Source: Shewanella algicola
GTDB lineage: Bacteria; Pseudomonadota; Gammaproteobacteria; Enterobacterales; Shewanellaceae
Reading direction: 5' to 3'
Length of the DNA stretch: 38,913 nucleotides
Assembly (NCBI RefSeq): GCF_014648035.1
Contig: NZ_BMQI01000047.1
Coordinates: forward strand, 1 to 38,913
Positions 1 to 8,118 of this stretch are shown piece after piece. The notes beneath the pieces are model-generated. The model was not told the origin of the DNA. It saw only the letters and a list, made by a program, of their open reading frames with translations, and ran no database searches. Each line of letters starts with the position of its first letter. The first letter of the stretch is position 1. Position numbers and translations under genes: made by a program.

Positions 1-474
1 ACCTGATTCACTCGCTTTGTTTGCCGTACGTGCAAAAGCCGCACTATTCTCTTTCGTTTCAGGGGTCCTCCAGACTACACCGTCAACGCCATATAGGTTC
101 AAACCACACCAATGAGGATGTTCAGCACGTTGATGCCAAGTGGCGGCAGAACGATGGAATATATCGCGAACGACATCACTTCCCAGTTTTTTCCTGGCCT
201 GTGTGACTGCACTTCTTGCAACATAATTAACCTCTTGTGGCAGGACAATATCAAGCTTATTAATCAATTGACGAACGGATTCATTGCGAAATAAAGACAT
301 ACCAATAACAGCCCAAACCATAGCATCCATGGGGAGTTTTCGTCGTCTTAATGTGGCAACACCGTTGGAGTCTAGGCAAGATTGAATAATATCGGGCTCA
401 AGGACATCAGCAAGGCATGAGAACTCTGTTAGGCGGTTAATTGAAGTGCGGGCTAATGCTTCTGAAAGTTCCAT
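1..474 (-). CDS. IS4-family transposase, N-terminal part (runs off the window)
   Basis: An open frame of 158 codons from an ATG at 474 to the window edge. The first ~120 residues look like the IS4 N-terminal domain (Arg-rich RRRKLPMDAMVWAV segment, then a helical region with MSLFRNESVRQLINKL), and near residue 135 there is the YGVDGVVWRTP segment in which the Asp would be the first member of the DDE triad. The second Asp and the Y-R-E signature are outside the window, so it cannot be judged whether the transposase is intact. No Shine-Dalgarno sequence precedes the ATG; instead a hairpin with a U-tract abuts it, which is typical of low-level transposase expression. Family assignment is from sequence pattern and the IS4-like terminus. 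Confidence 0.85.
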   Translation of the reverse strand, partial: MELSEALARTSINRLTEFSCLADVLEPDIIQSCLDSNGVATLRRRKLPMDAMVWAVIGMSLFRNESVRQLINKLDIVLPQEVNYVARSAVTQARKKLGSDVVRDIFHRSAATWHQRAEHPHWCGLNLYGVDGVVWRTPETKENSAAFARTANKASESG

Positions 475-477
475 AAA

Positions 478-507
478 AAAATCCGATAATGAAGATTATC
501 GGATTTT
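478..507 (-). terminator. Hairpin plus U-tract directly before the transposase start
   Basis: A perfect 13-bp stem (478-490 with 495-507, loop GAAG) is followed on the minus strand by a run of T that ends at the ATG at 474. It reads as an intrinsic terminator, or a translation-blocking hairpin, that would stop transcription entering the element from the cstA side. Confidence 0.7.
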
Positions 508-619
508 GGCAGACTGAAAAGATCGGTCAATAGATCGGTATATTTTTTATAACTTCAGTTCTTAACTGATCGGCATTATGCAAATTGCAGCCCTTTTTAT
601 AAATAAAACTCTTAAGTTA

Positions 620-2086
620 TTATACTGCGGCAGCTTTACGTTTGTTATGTGCAATCAACAAACCAATGAATGCCACTACACCAACAGCAATACCAACAGG
701 CTGGCTTAACTCTTGTGGTAAGCCAAAACCAATACCGGCGGTCATAATGTACGACACAGTTACACAGGTACCAATAATCGCTGGGATACTCACAATCCAA
801 TGAATGGTGCCACGGTCAAACAGGTACTTAGTCGCTAACCACAATACGCTGGTAGACAACAACATGTTTGAGAACGCGAAGTAACGCCAGATCAGCGTAA
901 AGTCAATTTTCGTCATAAAGTATGCAATGATCAATACTGGCACTGCCACTAATAAACGGTTAGAGATACTTTGTGGGATCTTAAACGCATCGATGATGGT
1001 AAGACGAAGCGATCTAAACGCAGTATCACCCGAGGTAATTGGGAATACGGCTACAGCAATAATCGCCATAATACCACCCGCAACACCTAGATAAGTGGTT
1101 GCCACTTGGTTTACAACCATACCAGGGCCACCTAGCGCAAGAATCTCCTTAAGCTCAACATAACCACCAGGGAACGCTGCAATACCGGCTGTTGCCCATA
1201 CACATGCCACAATACCTTCAGCAACCATTGCGCCGTAATATACAGGGCGTACGTATTTTTCGTTGGTTAAACAACGCGCCATAATCGGTGCTTGCGTTGA
1301 GTGGAAACCACTAATTGCACCACAGGTAATGGTAACAAAGAGTAATGGCCATACTGGTAACCCATCTGGGTTAGGCTCTAACAAGTCATTGTTGTAATGG
1401 CTGTGGTCAAAGTAAGCAAAAATATCGCCAAACTCAGGTAACTGAGGGGCGTTAATCAATAATGCCACGGCAATTGAAGTGGTCATCACAATCATTAAAG
1501 CACCAAAAAATGGATAAAGCTTAGTGATGATTTTATCAATTGGTAGTAATGTCGCGAAGAAGTAATAACATAAAATCGCGACTACCCAGAAGGTGTTGTT
1601 AGCGAAGATAGTGTCTTTAAAATAGTCTAGGTTACTTAAAAGACCCGCTGGACTCATAATGAATACAACACCAACAAAAAACAGCAGCATTGCGGTAAAC
1701 AACAACATCGCGGCTTTGAAGTAGATGTTAAAATAATGGCCGGCGATTTCAGGTAAGCTTTTACCGTCTTCTTTGATACTCATTACCCCTGAGAAGTAAT
1801 CGTGTACCGCACCACCTAAAATGTTACCCAATACAATCCAAACTAATGCGATTGGGCCGTATAATGCACCTAAAATAGGACCAAAAATTGGACCAACACC
1901 TGCCACGTTTAAAAATTGAATCAAAAACGCTTTTACAGGATGAACTGGGACATAATCCACACCGTCATCAAAACGCTTTTGTGGAGTAGGTAAGTTAGGG
2001 TCAATGCCAGCTTGTTTCTCAACAAACGGACTGTAGAGCTTGTATGCGAGCAGCAGCAACGCAATACAAATGAGGAAAATCAACAT
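620..2086 (-). CDS. CstA-family carbon starvation transporter (short form)
   Basis: A 488-residue polytopic inner-membrane protein of the CstA family, which imports peptides and/or pyruvate when carbon is scarce (family knowledge; the substrate here is not shown by the sequence). The N-terminal half carries the family hallmark segment FLNVAGVGPIFGPILGALYG, then GGAVHDYFSGVMS and an ISGFHSTQAPIMARCL segment, with a dozen or more hydrophobic stretches overall. E. coli CstA and BtsT are near 700 residues, so this belongs to the shorter ~480-residue group and should not be equated with either. The ATG at 2086 has a modest GGGATGA element upstream. It appears to be a single-gene unit; an IS4 end lies 41 bp past the stop. 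No convincing CRP site was recognised upstream. Confidence 0.9.
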   Translation of the reverse strand: MLIFLICIALLLLAYKLYSPFVEKQAGIDPNLPTPQKRFDDGVDYVPVHPVKAFLIQFLNVAGVGPIFGPILGALYGPIALVWIVLGNILGGAVHDYFSGVMSIKEDGKSLPEIAGHYFNIYFKAAMLLFTAMLLFFVGVVFIMSPAGLLSNLDYFKDTIFANNTFWVVAILCYYFFATLLPIDKIITKLYPFFGALMIVMTTSIAVALLINAPQLPEFGDIFAYFDHSHYNNDLLEPNPDGLPVWPLLFVTITCGAISGFHSTQAPIMARCLTNEKYVRPVYYGAMVAEGIVACVWATAGIAAFPGGYVELKEILALGGPGMVVNQVATTYLGVAGGIMAIIAVAVFPITSGDTAFRSLRLTIIDAFKIPQSISNRLLVAVPVLIIAYFMTKIDFTLIWRYFAFSNMLLSTSVLWLATKYLFDRGTIHWIVSIPAIIGTCVTVSYIMTAGIGFGLPQELSQPVGIAVGVVAFIGLLIAHNKRKAAAV

Positions 2087-2268
2087 GGTTTTATCATCCC
2101 ATTAATTATAAGAATATATTCAGTGTTGAGTTTGTTGTAGTTGCTTGTACAGGTCAAGCGACAGCATCTTATACCAAAGTAGGGGTTGCTAAGCTAAACC
2201 GCCTATGTTCTCTAGCTGTCTAGATATATTTATATGTTTTAATCATAGGTTTAGTGAGTTTATAATTT

Positions 2269-2292
2269 AAAAACGACCCATTCCCATGGGTC
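2269..2292 (-). terminator. Intrinsic terminator of the acylase gene
   Basis: On the minus strand, a 6-bp stem (GACCCA 2275-2280 with TGGGTC 2287-2292, 6-nt loop) is followed by a short T-rich run (complement of 2269-2273). It lies 20 bp beyond the stop codon of the acylase gene at 2313. Confidence 0.65.
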
Positions 2293-2312
2293 ATCTCTAT
2301 TAGGTCTTACCA

Positions 2313-4898
2313 CTAATCATTTCGCTGAAAACTCAGTTCAGTGGTCGATTCAAGCGCGGCCTGGATGTCTGCCTCGGTAAATAACAGCGGACGCAATTGC
2401 TTTTGAGTCGAGTAAAACTCACTTTGGTCGTTAAAGCTTGGGCTTAATGTATTACTTGATTGCGAGTAACTCAATATGCCTTTTGCAACCGGACCATCAT
2501 CAGTAAAACTGACCGTCATCATCCAGCTCGAACCATAACGAATTTGATAACCTTGCGCGGTTAATCCCGACGCAGCAGCCTTACCCGACAATACATCCAT
2601 TACCGCAGCATAACTGTGTTGCGGAATTAATGTGTCGTCACCCGACAAGCTGGTCGAAAACACATTAAAGCCGCCTTCGGCATTATGGCTGCCCGGCCAA
2701 GGTAATTTAACCCCTGATGCGGTGCCATCTGGTAGCGACTTTTCAACAAACTGCACTTCACCAAGACTTGCATCAACACTAAAACCTGCGGCTTCTAAGT
2801 TTAATGAAGCATGCGCTAATGCAACGAGCGCACTACCATCATTGGCAAGTGTGTTGGGTGTAGTGGCGGCATTGGTGTAATCAAATGCTTGGGTCAACAT
2901 GGTGTCTTGGTCAAACTGATGTGCAAACTCGCGAATTAACGCCCCGCCGACACTGTCGTTATCTTGCTTGCTATTCCACGCAGTTAGCGCCGCGCAAGAT
3001 GCACTAAGATCTTTAGATAATGTGGGGCTCACAACAACGGGCGTATCGCCTTGTTCTGCACATTGACTCAGTAAATCAGCTAATACTAACTCGGCTAAAT
3101 AGGCACGATTAGACAATAAAGCGCTTTCTAATTCGGCTACAGAAAACTTACCATCGTCGCCAGCAGCCTCATCCATTAAGGTTAATCCCATACGAGTACG
3201 CAGTGACAATTGACCACGTTCAGGCCCGTATAACGGCGAGAAGTTCTCTAATGGTTCAGCTAAGTTAGTTGACCAAAAAGAGTTATTGGAGTTTTGCACA
3301 AAGTCAGTTCGCTCAAGCTTTGGTGCACGCTCATATGGCATAGGCTCGCTAAAACTGAACGTTGAGGTGTTACCCGGCAAGATGGTAAATCCAGCTTGTG
3401 CTTTAGCCGCAATAATCTCTGGGGTTGTTTTAAGGATACCGATAACGAAATCAGAAAAACCCGGTACCGTTGAATCATCGATATAAAAGGCATTACCTTC
3501 TTTGTCGGCATACATGGTGTTATTAAAAATCACCCCATCGTAATTTTTAAAGGCCTGCTGAAACTCATCAAGATTGCTGGCGCGGTTCATGGCTAACCAA
3601 TGGTCGAGTGGATCTTTATTGGCCATGTTGGCATCTTGGATCATAAAGGCTTGGCCGTCATCCCACCCAAAAGGAGCTAACGCTGGTGGAGCTTCAACCA
3701 TTGGGCCTTTGGCTGTGGTGTAAATGTCTTTTTCAGCAACCAGCATCCCCGCAGCCCCTGCGTTCACTAATACCGAAACGGTTTCTTTAGTGATTGGCAT
3801 GGCTTCGCCGTCAAACATATATTGCAATCTGTCGCCCGCCATCAACTCGAGGTTGTACATGACAAAGTGTTCTGCAGTTGAAAAGGTATGTGTCCAGGCG
3901 ACATCGTTATTAAAACCAATATTCACTAGACCTGGCATGCCCACTAGCGATCCGCCCATCACATCAATTTGCCCTGGGATCGTTAAGTGCGACTGCCAAA
4001 AACGTAAATTACCGGTATGCGGAAAATGTGGATTGCCCAATACCATCCCTTTACCATTCTCGGTTTTATCTTTGCCTAGGCCCCAACCATTTGAACCTAA
4101 GTCACGTGGGTTAGTGTCAGGAGTGGTGATATTGGCGGCTCGAGCAATGAGTTTGCGGTTCATGTCACTAACAAAGGCTGTTTGCACTGATGAGCCAGCA
4201 GGACCAACAATCCGCGGTAAATATTCTTCGCCATCGCCTGGGTTGGCGTAAAAGATTAAATCTAAAAAGTTAGCTGCGCCGGGAAGCAGCGCGACCGAAA
4301 ATAAATAGTTAGCGACATCAATACCAGTGATGGGTTTAACCCAAGGTTGACCAGCACAAAAAGGCTCTGCGGTTTGCTCGCCAGCTTCAACGTCAGCTAA
4401 AAATTGATTGTAACCGGCGCTGAAACCTTCCATTAACGCGCGCGAATTATAACTAAACTGGGTGTATTGCGTTTCAGCAAGCTCTCTGATTTTTAATGCC
4501 TTGTAGGCAAAGTCAGAAATTAAGTTGCCGTTATCTTCACTGGTAGGTAAGCCGGTCGCAAAGTCGATTGAAGCATGTGGGCCAAAATACATTGAACGCT
4601 CTGAGTTAGCTTTAATAAAACCATCGGCTATCACACATAGATTATCTTGCGCTTGAGCATAACCGCTACCAAAGCCCAAACTTTCTAAATTGTCGGCGGT
4701 AATGTGTGGCACACCATATTGGGTACGACGGATCTGTGCTTTAAGCGCGCCATTAGGTGCAAAAGCTTGTAAAAGCGGTGTCACTTCAGGTTCGGGGGTG
4801 GGTTGAGTGGTTTTACTGAAATCTGTGTCATCGTCGCAACCGACAATAAAAATCGTCGACGCCACGCTCATTGCGAGCAGGAGTTTATTGAAATCCAT
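2313..4898 (-). CDS. Penicillin acylase-family Ntn-hydrolase lipoprotein (possible AHL acylase)
   Basis: An 861-residue member of the penicillin amidase/acyl-homoserine lactone acylase family. These proteins self-cleave into alpha and beta chains and use the new N-terminal Ser to hydrolyse amide bonds. The GSNGW motif (about residues 268-272) gives Ser269 as predicted beta-chain residue 1, followed by GKGMVLGNPH, the expected downstream motif. The N-terminus is a lipoprotein signal with lipobox IVGC (Cys21) followed by DDD, so it should be membrane-anchored. I chose the ATG at 4898 because AAGGA lies 8 nt upstream and it gives a clean signal peptide; an in-frame start at 5039 would put 47 unlike residues before it and overlap the repeat element. 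Quorum-quenching or quorum-signal turnover is possible, since Shewanella AHL acylases are known in this family, but beta-lactam or other amide substrates cannot be excluded. Confidence 0.88.
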   Translation of the reverse strand: MDFNKLLLAMSVASTIFIVGCDDDTDFSKTTQPTPEPEVTPLLQAFAPNGALKAQIRRTQYGVPHITADNLESLGFGSGYAQAQDNLCVIADGFIKANSERSMYFGPHASIDFATGLPTSEDNGNLISDFAYKALKIRELAETQYTQFSYNSRALMEGFSAGYNQFLADVEAGEQTAEPFCAGQPWVKPITGIDVANYLFSVALLPGAANFLDLIFYANPGDGEEYLPRIVGPAGSSVQTAFVSDMNRKLIARAANITTPDTNPRDLGSNGWGLGKDKTENGKGMVLGNPHFPHTGNLRFWQSHLTIPGQIDVMGGSLVGMPGLVNIGFNNDVAWTHTFSTAEHFVMYNLELMAGDRLQYMFDGEAMPITKETVSVLVNAGAAGMLVAEKDIYTTAKGPMVEAPPALAPFGWDDGQAFMIQDANMANKDPLDHWLAMNRASNLDEFQQAFKNYDGVIFNNTMYADKEGNAFYIDDSTVPGFSDFVIGILKTTPEIIAAKAQAGFTILPGNTSTFSFSEPMPYERAPKLERTDFVQNSNNSFWSTNLAEPLENFSPLYGPERGQLSLRTRMGLTLMDEAAGDDGKFSVAELESALLSNRAYLAELVLADLLSQCAEQGDTPVVVSPTLSKDLSASCAALTAWNSKQDNDSVGGALIREFAHQFDQDTMLTQAFDYTNAATTPNTLANDGSALVALAHASLNLEAAGFSVDASLGEVQFVEKSLPDGTASGVKLPWPGSHNAEGGFNVFSTSLSGDDTLIPQHSYAAVMDVLSGKAAASGLTAQGYQIRYGSSWMMTVSFTDDGPVAKGILSYSQSSNTLSPSFNDQSEFYSTQKQLRPLLFTEADIQAALESTTELSFQRND

Positions 4899-5026
4899 TA
4901 TTATTATCCTTGTTGTTACCCAATCATTGGGGGAGGTATTTAATCCTTTATGCCTCAACTTATGTCGCCCATGCAGATAACCCCAGTTATCGCAAAAATA
5001 AGTAACATAAATACAACAAAGACATA

Positions 5027-5306
5027 TATACCCAAACAACTTGAAGATACGTGTTTCAGAGCTTCACCGTGTTTTCAATACTAGGCGCGTTAATGCGGTA
5101 ATGTAGGTACCTTATAAATTAACGCAACAATGCTCTTGATTTAATAATCAGGGAACACGGTGAAACTCCCAAGGGGCAAGTTTTACAAGCGTTTATGCTG
5201 CGTTATTGACTTTGGAAAGGGAACAACCATTACCCGCAATCAATGCCTTGCCTAAACGCGTGTAAATTCTTGCTGAAATCGAGCATCTTCAGGTTGTTTG
5301 AGTATA
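5027..5306. repeat. MITE-like nested palindromic element
   Basis: A ~280-bp non-coding element bounded by 22-bp inverted repeats (5027-5048 and 5285-5306) that match at 20 of 22 positions and both end in TATA. Inside are two further perfect inverted repeats: 11 bp (5063-5073 with 5154-5164, TTCACCGTGTT) and 8 bp (5087-5094 with 5118-5125, GCGTTAAT). No long frame is present. The TA at both borders fits insertion at TA. This architecture suggests a miniature inverted-repeat transposable element; I recall similar termini in intergenic DNA of marine gammaproteobacteria, but this is unverified. Confidence 0.65.
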
Positions 5307-5514
5307 AGTTATTTAATCAATCATTCAAACGCGTGTCTACCTTTTATCATGCTTATATGCTAGAGGGCTGTATTTAGGCGCAAATAATCCCAAAACATAT
5401 TATATCTGCTGGCTCACAGGGTAGATTACTTGCTAAGTAAAAAGTATGATCGATATTAACCAAAGTTATTAATATTTCGACACGCGTTACGTTTATCCAT
5501 CCCGAGGAATTACA
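5307..5514 (+). promoter_or_regulatory. Leader region of the TonB receptor-YfiR-GGDEF operon
   Basis: About 200 bp between the repeat element and the TTG start at 5515. It should contain the operon promoter. A weak -35/-10 pair (TTGCTA near 5429, TATTAA near 5453, 18-bp spacer) is the best I can see. No Fur-box-like site was recognised, which is notable for a TonB-dependent receptor gene. Confidence 0.3.
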
Positions 5515-7575
5515 TTGAAGATTGACACAAAACTGCTATTAATGATGCTCGTTTCACCTCTTGCAATAGCAGAAGAGCCCCTTAGCGATTTAGACCTTGA
5601 TCTTGACTCGTTAATGGCAATGGATGTTCAAGTTACTTCAGCAATGAAACGGGCCCAATCAGCATTTGACACCGCCTCTTCAATTTATGTGTTAACCAAA
5701 GAACAAATTACCCACTCTGGTGCAACCTCTATCCCTGAAGCGCTCAAAATGGTGCCAGGCCTTGCCGTTAGGCAGCTTGATAATAACCAATGGGCTATTA
5801 CATCACGCGGTGTCGCCTCGCGTTTTTCCGCCAAATTATTGGTGATGATTGATGGCCAGAGCTTTTATACCCCTAAGTTTGCTGCTGTATATTGGGAAAC
5901 CTTAGATGTACCGCTTTACGACATTGAGCGCATTGAAGTGATACGCGGCCAAGGCGGCTTATTGTGGGGCAGTAATGCCAGCAATGGGGTCATTAACATC
6001 ATCACCAAAAACAGTATCGATACCCGTGGTGTCTATGCGGACTTAAGCAGCGGTTCGCAAATTAATCACGATGCTAACTTACGTTATGGTGGTGATCTTG
6101 GTAATAAGGGCAGCTTTCGAGTTTATGGCCATGTTAAAGATGGTGACGAGTCTGACAAAGGTATCTCGCTCGAACCCACCGATTATACTGAACAATATTC
6201 ATTAGGGGCGCGATTTGACTTTACCCCTAACGATGAATGGTCAGGGCTAATTCAAGGCAATATTACTGAGTCGACTTTAGGACAAAACTTTCGTGGTGTC
6301 ATTGACGAGACCAATCGCAATATCTCTTTTTCTGGTCATTTAGATCGCACTGACTCTCGTATTATGGCGCGAATAGAAAACCGCATCTCAGACGATGCGA
6401 ACCAAATGCTACAAACTTCATGGTTAAAGCAATCGGGCAGCCAAACCTTTCTGCAAGAAGATTTTTCATCTTTTGATATCGATTATCAAATGAACTTTTT
6501 GTATGGCGATCTTAAATTCGATTGGGGATTAAATTACCGCTATAACGATATTTCGTTTGCAGAAAGCTCCTTTGTGCGCAGCGATGGTGGCTACAATACT
6601 TTAGAGCAATATGGCGCATTAGTGCAGGCGCAATATACAATAATAGACAATGAGTTAGATATTATTCTTGGCGCAAAAGTTGAGCATAACGATTTAACCG
6701 GTTGGGAAAACCAACCCCTTGCAAGATTGGTCTGGAAATTACAACCAAACCAGGTGTTATGGACATCGATATCTAAAAGCGTTCGAGTGCCCTCGTTAAT
6801 TGAATTTAACGACGACTTTACAATTGACGGCCAACGTGTAGAAGAAGTGTCGCCTATTACCACTGGCATTAACATGATAGACACTTACTACATCAGAACA
6901 TACCTAAACGGCAATAACGAAGTAAAGTCTGAAGAGTCAGTGTCGTATGAATTAGGTTATCGCTTGTCTCAAGGCGACTGGGGGGTAGACTTATCGGTTT
7001 ATCATACTGAGGTGAGCGATGTATTAGCGGTTGAAGTTAATACCAACTCAGAGCAGTTTCTGCCTATTTTCGCCTTATTGCAACAAGGCGAAATAGAGCT
7101 GGCGATGCAAAGCCTTACCAGCACATCAATAAACTTTGACTTAGTGTCGAATGCCGAATTAACCACTAATGGTGGTGATATTATTCTAACCTGGCAACCC
7201 ACTGATACATTTAACGCAGAATTAGGCTACAGCTACAATACATTCGATTATGATCTGGCAGCAAATACATTTGAAGCCATTGGGTATGACTCAACTAGTC
7301 GTCAATTTTTTGCTAAAACAGATATACAATTATTTGAAGACCATCGTTTATTTGCCTCATTACGAGTCGAAAACAGCGATGCCTATGACACGAATAACTA
7401 CACGGTATTAGACTTAACATGGCAATGGGCGTTTCATCCAAATTGGTCTGTGGCGGTGATGGGGAAAAACTTATTTGCGGGTTCTCATATCGAATACAGC
7501 AATAATGGAGAAACCTTCACCTTACCCAATTACATTGATGAGAGCATGACCTTTAAATTAACGGCTAAGTTTTAA
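5515..7575 (+). CDS. TonB-dependent outer-membrane receptor
   Basis: A 686-residue outer-membrane receptor. A signal peptide (cleavage expected after ...PLAIA, about residue 19) precedes an acidic linker and a plug domain (about residues 45-160, with SIPEALKMVPGLAV, DGQSFYTPKF and IERIEVIRGQGGLLWGSNA), then a beta-barrel that ends in an aromatic residue (...KLTAKF). Its start is TTG: GAGG lies 7 nt upstream, and the next ATG (5542) would remove half the signal peptide. Nine bases downstream is a YfiR-like gene and then a GGDEF-EAL gene, so the likely role is sensing or importing a ligand and informing c-di-GMP signalling, not just iron uptake. The substrate cannot be read from the sequence. 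Confidence in the family is high, in the signalling role moderate. Confidence 0.92.
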   Translation: MKIDTKLLLMMLVSPLAIAEEPLSDLDLDLDSLMAMDVQVTSAMKRAQSAFDTASSIYVLTKEQITHSGATSIPEALKMVPGLAVRQLDNNQWAITSRGVASRFSAKLLVMIDGQSFYTPKFAAVYWETLDVPLYDIERIEVIRGQGGLLWGSNASNGVINIITKNSIDTRGVYADLSSGSQINHDANLRYGGDLGNKGSFRVYGHVKDGDESDKGISLEPTDYTEQYSLGARFDFTPNDEWSGLIQGNITESTLGQNFRGVIDETNRNISFSGHLDRTDSRIMARIENRISDDANQMLQTSWLKQSGSQTFLQEDFSSFDIDYQMNFLYGDLKFDWGLNYRYNDISFAESSFVRSDGGYNTLEQYGALVQAQYTIIDNELDIILGAKVEHNDLTGWENQPLARLVWKLQPNQVLWTSISKSVRVPSLIEFNDDFTIDGQRVEEVSPITTGINMIDTYYIRTYLNGNNEVKSEESVSYELGYRLSQGDWGVDLSVYHTEVSDVLAVEVNTNSEQFLPIFALLQQGEIELAMQSLTSTSINFDLVSNAELTTNGGDIILTWQPTDTFNAELGYSYNTFDYDLAANTFEAIGYDSTSRQFFAKTDIQLFEDHRLFASLRVENSDAYDTNNYTVLDLTWQWAFHPNWSVAVMGKNLFAGSHIEYSNNGETFTLPNYIDESMTFKLTAKF

Positions 7576-7583
7576 TAGAGCTA

Positions 7584-8114
7584 ATGCCCATGATAAATAA
7601 ATGGCTTTTAGGTTTACTGATTTCACTTTGGCTTATTCCAAGCCAAAGCGTGCAGGCTATCGAAACCGAAAACGCATTAAAGGCAGGATTTTTATTTAAC
7701 TTTGCCCGTTATAGTGAATGGAGCCGCGCTAAAGATACCCAAACAGAGTTTGTACTTTGCAGTCCAGATAAGCATTTTATCGATGTCGCGTCAGCGGTTT
7801 TAGCCAAAAGAATGGTTAACCATTTACCTATTCACAGTATAATCGTGAACCTAACAGAAACTGATTTAAGCCAATGCCAAGTCTTGTTTATCACTTCTGA
7901 CACCCTCTCATTGTGGCAGTCGGTAGAATTAACACCGCTAAACAACATCATGGTAGTAGGAGAAACAGAAGACTTTATCGAACAAGGTGGGCATATTCGA
8001 TTCTTTTTATCAGGTGGTAAAATTCGTTTTGAAGTGTCACCCGCTAAACTCACCCAAGCCAACATCAATATGAGTTCAAAAGTGTTGCGTCTTGGTAGAG
8101 TGGTGGATAATTAG
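7584..8114 (+). CDS. YfiR-family (DUF4154) periplasmic regulator
   Basis: A 176-residue secreted protein with a signal peptide (cleavage near SVQA, residues 22-25). The mature part starts with ALKAGFLFNFARYSEWS, the characteristic DUF4154/YfiR segment, and ends with the conserved SGGKIRFEVSPAKLTQANINMSSKVLRLGR block. YfiR of Pseudomonas aeruginosa is a redox-sensitive periplasmic repressor of the diguanylate cyclase YfiN. Cys59 and Cys98 here are 39 residues apart, the same spacing I recall for the YfiR Cys71/Cys110 pair; the second YfiR cysteine pair is absent. Two ATGs (7584, 7590) are possible; the second gives better spacing from GAGC. The gene lies between the receptor and the GGDEF-EAL gene, consistent with a relay between outer and inner membrane. 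Confidence 0.87.
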   Translation: MPMINKWLLGLLISLWLIPSQSVQAIETENALKAGFLFNFARYSEWSRAKDTQTEFVLCSPDKHFIDVASAVLAKRMVNHLPIHSIIVNLTETDLSQCQVLFITSDTLSLWQSVELTPLNNIMVVGETEDFIEQGGHIRFFLSGGKIRFEVSPAKLTQANINMSSKVLRLGRVVDN

Positions 8115-8118
8115 TCCT

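Larger units (their letters stand above)
1..578 (-). mobile_element. IS4-family insertion sequence, one end only
   Basis: The right-hand end of an insertion sequence that continues beyond the window start. Read on the minus strand from 578, the terminus begins TAATGCCGATCAGTTAAG, which resembles the inverted repeat I remember for E. coli IS4, and it is followed inward by subterminal GATCGGT copies near 520 and 534 and a transposase start at 474. The 11-13 bp target duplication expected for IS4 would be the bases after 578, but the other copy lies outside the window. The element sits 41 bp from the stop codon of the neighbouring cstA-like gene, so it does not break it, although it may have replaced that gene's terminator. 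Confidence 0.82.

Noticed and set aside
3724..4251. A 175-codon plus-strand frame antisense to the acylase gene
   Set aside because: It lies wholly within the conserved acylase coding sequence, has no family features, and looks like a shadow frame.
4899..5039. An in-frame upstream extension giving the acylase 47 more residues
   Set aside because: It has no signal-peptide logic, runs into the end of the MITE-like element, and the ATG at 4898 has both a ribosome-binding site and a lipoprotein signal.
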